NCBI GenBank assembly: GCA_002329385.1
Contig: DCTR01000038.1
Coordinates: forward strand, 44,298 to 61,019
Length of the DNA: 16,722 nt
Source: Candidatus Shapirobacteria bacterium UBA1435
GTDB lineage: Bacteria; Patescibacteriota; Microgenomatia; UBA12405
Direction: 5' to 3'
The notes below the pieces were generated by a model, which was given only the letters and a program-made list of their open reading frames with translations, searched no databases and was not told the DNA's origin. Below, one piece after another: positions 13,867 to 16,722 of the stretch. Numbering within the stretch: the first letter of the stretch is position 1; the number at the start of each line of letters is the position of its first letter. The position numbers and the translations under genes were made by a program.

Positions 13867-15247
13867 TCCTCCACAAATACCATCCGGCCAGTCCGGTATA
13901 AATCAGCCAAGTTGCCACTAACGCTAATTGGTTTATCCAGCCGGACTTAACGAAAGCAGGGTATTCTGACGGTAACTTTATGTAGTTTAAGTACCAGATT
14001 GCTGGCAGATAAAACACGAACGCCATCACCGACACTACGCCGGTTAACTTCAGCAACACCCCCGGGCTGGCAATCAAAATGGTTAACAGGGTGATCAACA
14101 CTTGAAAGATTAACCAAAAATAATACCATTTTTTTACCGGCCATTTTTTTGCCTTGTGACTTATATTCCACATAAAATCTGCATACTGTCTCGACACCCC
14201 ATCAACAAGCGACACCCAGGTGTCGACCAAAAATGCCGCCGCCACTACCAAAAACATAATCCGGCCAACGACCCCGAAACTGGCTTCGAAAAAAGTCGAT
14301 TGTGCCACCGTAATCGACCACCCCTCCGGGTATTTTTTTTCCGGCCACAACAACACATAAGCCAAGAGTGAGGTCAGCATGATTGTTACCGCGTTTAAGG
14401 CTACCGCCAGTCCGGCATCAATATTCAGATACTTTGTCCATTTCTTAAAATTTAGCCTGTTTTCCTCGCTATCGTCAAACATCAGATCCTCTTCTACTGC
14501 CATCTCCTCCTTCACTGTCACCCCGCTAAGTTTTTGGCTAAAACTAGCCATCCCCACCCCCTTATCCTTCATCCAGTAGGAATACATTAAGTTCAAAAAC
14601 CCACCCATTCCGGCAAATACCAGTCCGGTTATCAGTTGTGAATAGTCGAAATTTGTCCAGTCCACCCCTTTCCCCAACAGGGAAGGATTGAATAATCCCC
14701 CCAAAAAACTTTTCAGCGCTTCCGGACTGACCACTATGATTGCTGACACCACCAGTCCGCCCAAGGTAATTACCGTTACTACCTTCATTATCCTCTCGAT
14801 GAATAGATAGATTACTTTTGAAAGAACCAACCCCATTGTAAACACCGCTATCAGCACATACGACCAAAACAACGAATCAGTCCTCTGGTCGCTAAACGGC
14901 CACTTAAAAATTTCGTGCAAAGATGCACCTCCTGATGACGCATATCCTCCCAGCCATAAAAAGTTAATAAAACACAGCACGAATAGGGGAATGGCATACC
15001 ATTTTCCCAGACCGACAAATCCGCTCCAGATTCCTTTTCCGGTAATAGCGGTGTATTTTGATACTTCTCTGTTGACGAAAAATTGCACCAGCGCCGCCGG
15101 CAACAACAGACACAAAAACGCTTCACCGTATCTTGCCACTAAATACGGCCACCAAATCAATTCGCCGCTTCCCTGGGCGGTGGCCGCCCAAACGAAAGCC
15201 GGACCAAGTAGTGTATACCAAGGCAGGGGTTGGGGTAATTTTTTCAT
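13859..15247 (-). CDS. Nramp-related transporter with non-canonical metal site
   Basis: This 462-residue protein has about eleven to twelve hydrophobic spans and an Nramp-like start: GPAFVWAATAQGSGEL at about 15-30, then ARYG. In canonical Nramp transporters the TM1 site reads DPGN; here it is GSGE at 26-29. In the span that should carry the MPH motif (TM6) the sequence is GMGGFLNL at 213-220. It therefore lacks both the Asp/Asn and the Met ligands. A charged intracellular segment (about 245-272, EEDLMFDDSEENRLNFKKW) and an E.NL..W pattern are features I recall from this divergent Nramp clade. The substrate is unknown and may not be Mn2+ or Fe2+. The start at 15247 has TAAAGT seven bases upstream. 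Confidence 0.75.
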   Translation of the reverse strand: MKKLPQPLPWYTLLGPAFVWAATAQGSGELIWWPYLVARYGEAFLCLLLPAALVQFFVNREVSKYTAITGKGIWSGFVGLGKWYAIPLFVLCFINFLWLGGYASSGGASLHEIFKWPFSDQRTDSLFWSYVLIAVFTMGLVLSKVIYLFIERIMKVVTVITLGGLVVSAIIVVSPEALKSFLGGLFNPSLLGKGVDWTNFDYSQLITGLVFAGMGGFLNLMYSYWMKDKGVGMASFSQKLSGVTVKEEMAVEEDLMFDDSEENRLNFKKWTKYLNIDAGLAVALNAVTIMLTSLLAYVLLWPEKKYPEGWSITVAQSTFFEASFGVVGRIMFLVVAAAFLVDTWVSLVDGVSRQYADFMWNISHKAKKWPVKKWYYFWLIFQVLITLLTILIASPGVLLKLTGVVSVMAFVFYLPAIWYLNYIKLPSEYPAFVKSGWINQLALVATWLIYTGLAGWYLWRII

Positions 15248-15254
15248 CTTTCTA

Positions 15255-15284
15255 ACTTTACCTAATTATTGATCCCTTATTCAA
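15255..15284 (-). promoter_or_regulatory. Promoter of the Nramp-related gene (TTGAAT-18-TAAAGT)
   Basis: On the minus strand TTGAAT (15284-15279), an 18-base spacer and TAAAGT (15260-15255) lie seven bases before the ATG. Confidence 0.45.
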
Positions 15285-15320
15285 GACGCCTTCTTTTTCA
15301 ACGCTGTGTCAAAATTGATT

Positions 15321-15404
15321 ATGCGCCTGATTGCAGACTTTCATGTCCACTATTGCCTTTACTCCGCCCAAACGCCGGCTGAAATTGTTTCCCCTCTAGA
15401 CTAA
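15321..15404 (+). pseudogene. Remnant resembling the N-terminus of a PHP-domain enzyme
   Basis: An ATG at 15321 opens 27 codons ending in TAA. The first 15 residues read MRLIADFHVHYCLYS, close to the N-terminal PHP-domain signature of EndoQ/UvrD-annotated nucleases and other PHP phosphoesterases (typically ADFHIHSKYS or DFHVHTCYS), with one extra residue before the final YS. After that the similarity stops. CAAAAT at 15310-15315, preceded by TGT (an extended -10 form), lies five bases upstream. I read it as a truncated gene start kept with its promoter; a chance frame or a real tiny peptide cannot be excluded. It lies in the 184-base gap between the Nramp-related and PDZ genes, where nothing else was found apart from the flanking promoters. 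Confidence 0.4.
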
Positions 15405-15420
15405 TCGAAAAAAATTAAAG

Positions 15421-15426
15421 TATTAT
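15421..15426 (+). promoter_or_regulatory. -10 box of the PDZ gene
   Basis: TATTAT lies five bases before the ATG at 15432. No -35 hexamer is evident. Confidence 0.45.
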
Positions 15427-15431
15427 TAATT

Positions 15432-15944
15432 ATGCCCCGCAAAAACTCTTCTTCCCCAATTCCCAATACTCCTCAAAAACCGGACTGGCGCCCCTTGCCC
15501 TCTTATGCCGTGCCTCTCTTTCTTTCCTTATTTTTTATCATTCTGTTGGCTATTTTATCCGTCCGCCAGCCGTTAGTCATTCCCGCGCCCGTCACCCAGC
15601 AGGCCGACACTCCCGTTTCTCTAACCCCTTCGCCTTCACCGATCCCTACTCTTTTTGCCTTTTCTGGCGTTGGCATTCGTCTGGGTAATTTTCAGGAAAA
15701 TCGTCTTGTTGTTCGTCAGGTTATTCCCGGTTCTCCAGCCGAATCTGCCGGTATTAAGCCGGATGACTTTATCGTCAAAATCGATGGCATCCTTGCCACT
15801 AATGATATTGAAAAAGCCGTCAATCAGATTCGAGGGGAAGTCGGCACTACGGTCAGCCTAGTTGTCGAACGTCAAGGTAAGTACCTGCCGTTTACCTTAA
15901 CCCGCCAGCAACTGATCGACACTCTACCTCAAAATTGCTATTAG
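15432..15944 (+). CDS. Membrane-anchored PDZ-only protein
   Basis: This 170-residue protein has a Pro/Ser-rich cytoplasmic N-terminus, one membrane span at about 25-43, a Thr/Pro/Ser-rich linker (about 50-75), and a single PDZ domain at about 77-157. The domain shows GVGIRLG, the characteristic VIPGSPAESAGIKPDDFIVKIDG, and GTTVSLVVERQG. Such PDZ domains normally sit at the C-terminus of HtrA/DegP or site-2 proteases, but no protease domain is present, so it may be an adaptor that recruits extracytoplasmic proteins or a C-terminal tail binder. The last residues end in a lone Cys (QNCY). The next gene starts 71 bases later. Confidence 0.85.
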   Translation: MPRKNSSSPIPNTPQKPDWRPLPSYAVPLFLSLFFIILLAILSVRQPLVIPAPVTQQADTPVSLTPSPSPIPTLFAFSGVGIRLGNFQENRLVVRQVIPGSPAESAGIKPDDFIVKIDGILATNDIEKAVNQIRGEVGTTVSLVVERQGKYLPFTLTRQQLIDTLPQNCY

Positions 15945-16003
15945 CTGCCCAGTCTTTTGGTCTGTCCGTTCCTCTTCATCTCGATCATCCTTTTGGTTTG
16001 CTG

Positions 16004-16009
16004 TATAGT
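16004..16009 (+). promoter_or_regulatory. -10 box of the Ig-like surface protein gene
   Basis: TATAGT, preceded by TG, lies six bases before the ATG at 16016. No -35 was recognised. Confidence 0.5.
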
Positions 16010-16015
16010 TAAATT

Positions 16016-16722
16016 ATGAGCAACTCCAAAAAATATTTGTTGTTGACTTTAGTCTTATCTCTTGCGAGTTTGGGCCTATTTGCTTTAAAAAATTCTCTCA
16101 ATCTTCGCCTCCCCTCCGTCCAGAAACCCTCTCGTTTGTCGATGGCCGACCCCGACAACATCACCATCACCGCTAGCAAAAAAAGCGCTGCCGGTGTTGA
16201 AGCCGACACCGCCTTTCTTCTTTCTAGTCTTGAACCTCTCGATAGTCAAAAACTGACTCAAAGTCTCAAAATTGTTCCTGCTCTTGATTTTAAAGTCAAC
16301 CAAAAAACCGACAAAGAATACGAAATTATTCCTGCCACCCCGCTTGAAGAAGCCAAAATCTACCGACTCACTCTCTCTTCGCTTGTGGGCGGTGTCGAGG
16401 CCAGGGATCACAGTTGGGCTTTCCAGGTAAAATCACCCTTGTCTATTGTTGGCTCTTACCCTGGAAACGAGTCCACCCATATTCCCACCAACGCCTCCGT
16501 TGAAGTTTATTTCAACACTCCCGAAGTCGGCAATGACCTGTCAAAATATTTTGAAATCACCCCAAAAGTTGACGGCCGTTTCGAAAAACACCAAAACTCT
16601 TTGGTCTTTGTCCACGGTGGTCTTTCCCCTTCAACTCTATATACCGTTACCGTTAAGGCCGGGGTATCTCTTTCCGATAACTCTCAAAAATTAGAAAAGG
16701 ATTATTCGTTTCAGTTTGAAAC
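16016..16722 (+). CDS. Secreted Ig-like (Big_5) protein, possibly alpha-2-macroglobulin-like, partial
   Basis: The frame starts at the ATG at 16016 and is open to the right edge (235 full codons). Residues 1-28 form a signal peptide or anchor (MSNSKKYLLLTLVLSLASLG). Two tandem beta-sandwich modules follow. The first covers about 48-140 (ITASKKSAAG to SWAFQVK). The second covers about 141-235, starting SYPGNESTHIPTNASVEVYFN, with YFEITPKVDGRF and STLYTVTVKAG. This is the layout of SbsA/Big_5-type Ig-like domains, and in Patescibacteria such domains can begin large alpha-2-macroglobulin-like surface proteins; the thioester and MG core, if any, would lie beyond the window. The domain call is fair, the whole-protein call is a guess. 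Confidence 0.7.
   Translation, partial: MSNSKKYLLLTLVLSLASLGLFALKNSLNLRLPSVQKPSRLSMADPDNITITASKKSAAGVEADTAFLLSSLEPLDSQKLTQSLKIVPALDFKVNQKTDKEYEIIPATPLEEAKIYRLTLSSLVGGVEARDHSWAFQVKSPLSIVGSYPGNESTHIPTNASVEVYFNTPEVGNDLSKYFEITPKVDGRFEKHQNSLVFVHGGLSPSTLYTVTVKAGVSLSDNSQKLEKDYSFQFE

Noticed and set aside
16009..16411. Minus-strand frames opposite the Ig-like gene
   Set aside because: They are mirror frames of a plus-strand coding region with clear signal peptide and Ig-like segments.
1..16722. tRNA genes, CRISPR arrays, insertion sequences, riboswitches
   Set aside because: I looked for T-loop GTTCGA contexts with matching acceptor arms, regular spaced repeats, transposase-like frames and long leaders, and found none that hold up.

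Overview
The window reads as chromosomal DNA from a small-genome bacterium, most likely a member of the Candidate Phyla Radiation (Patescibacteria, possibly Microgenomates-like). This is inference, not proof. It rests on very tight gene packing, convergent genes whose 3' ends overlap, start codons sitting 5-7 bases after a -10 box with no Shine-Dalgarno leader, a MacAB-type exporter beside a DUF5666-like protein, a bifunctional phosphoglucose/phosphomannose isomerase, and a YfhO-type membrane protein. TGA is used as a stop (for example in the ATGA overlap at 4731-4734), so the TGA=Gly codes of Gracilibacteria/Absconditabacteria are unlikely. I saw no tRNA, rRNA, CRISPR array or insertion sequence.

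Layout. (1) 1-732, minus strand: a small secreted or membrane protein with a YLDPGSGS motif, overlapping a partial NoeA-like/methyltransferase-type protein that runs off the left edge. A possible 41-residue membrane peptide (860-985) lies divergently. (2) 1046-6403, plus strand: one compact cluster of OmpR-type response regulator, histidine kinase, MacA-like adaptor, MacB-like ATPase, FtsX/MacB-like permease and an anchored DUF5666-like protein. It looks like a sensor-controlled envelope efflux or export unit. (3) 6409-6981: two small orphan genes, a membrane-anchored six-cysteine pacifastin/VWC-like protein (minus) and a 74-residue unknown (plus), flanking an AT-rich inverted-repeat promoter region. 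(4) 6932-10142, minus: a SAM methyltransferase overlapping a 790-residue YfhO-like polytopic protein, probably a surface-glycan pair. (5) 10206-15247: pilin-like anchored protein (plus), PGI/PMI (minus), queA (plus), CaCA cation exchanger (plus), Nramp-related transporter with a non-canonical metal site (minus). (6) 15321-16722, plus: a 27-codon remnant resembling the start of a PHP-domain enzyme, an anchored PDZ-only protein, and the N-terminal part of a secreted Ig-like protein, possibly alpha-2-macroglobulin-like, running off the right edge.

The theme is the cell envelope: sensing, export, surface glycans, small secreted proteins, PDZ and Ig-like surface proteins and ion transport, with two housekeeping enzymes (PGI/PMI, QueA) between them. 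The most notable system-level signal is the leaderless promoter-start layout repeated at about ten genes. The most notable single genes are the bacterial pacifastin-like protein, the Nramp relative with GSGE in place of DPGN, the ABC ATPase with Ala in its D-loop, and the PHP-like gene remnant.
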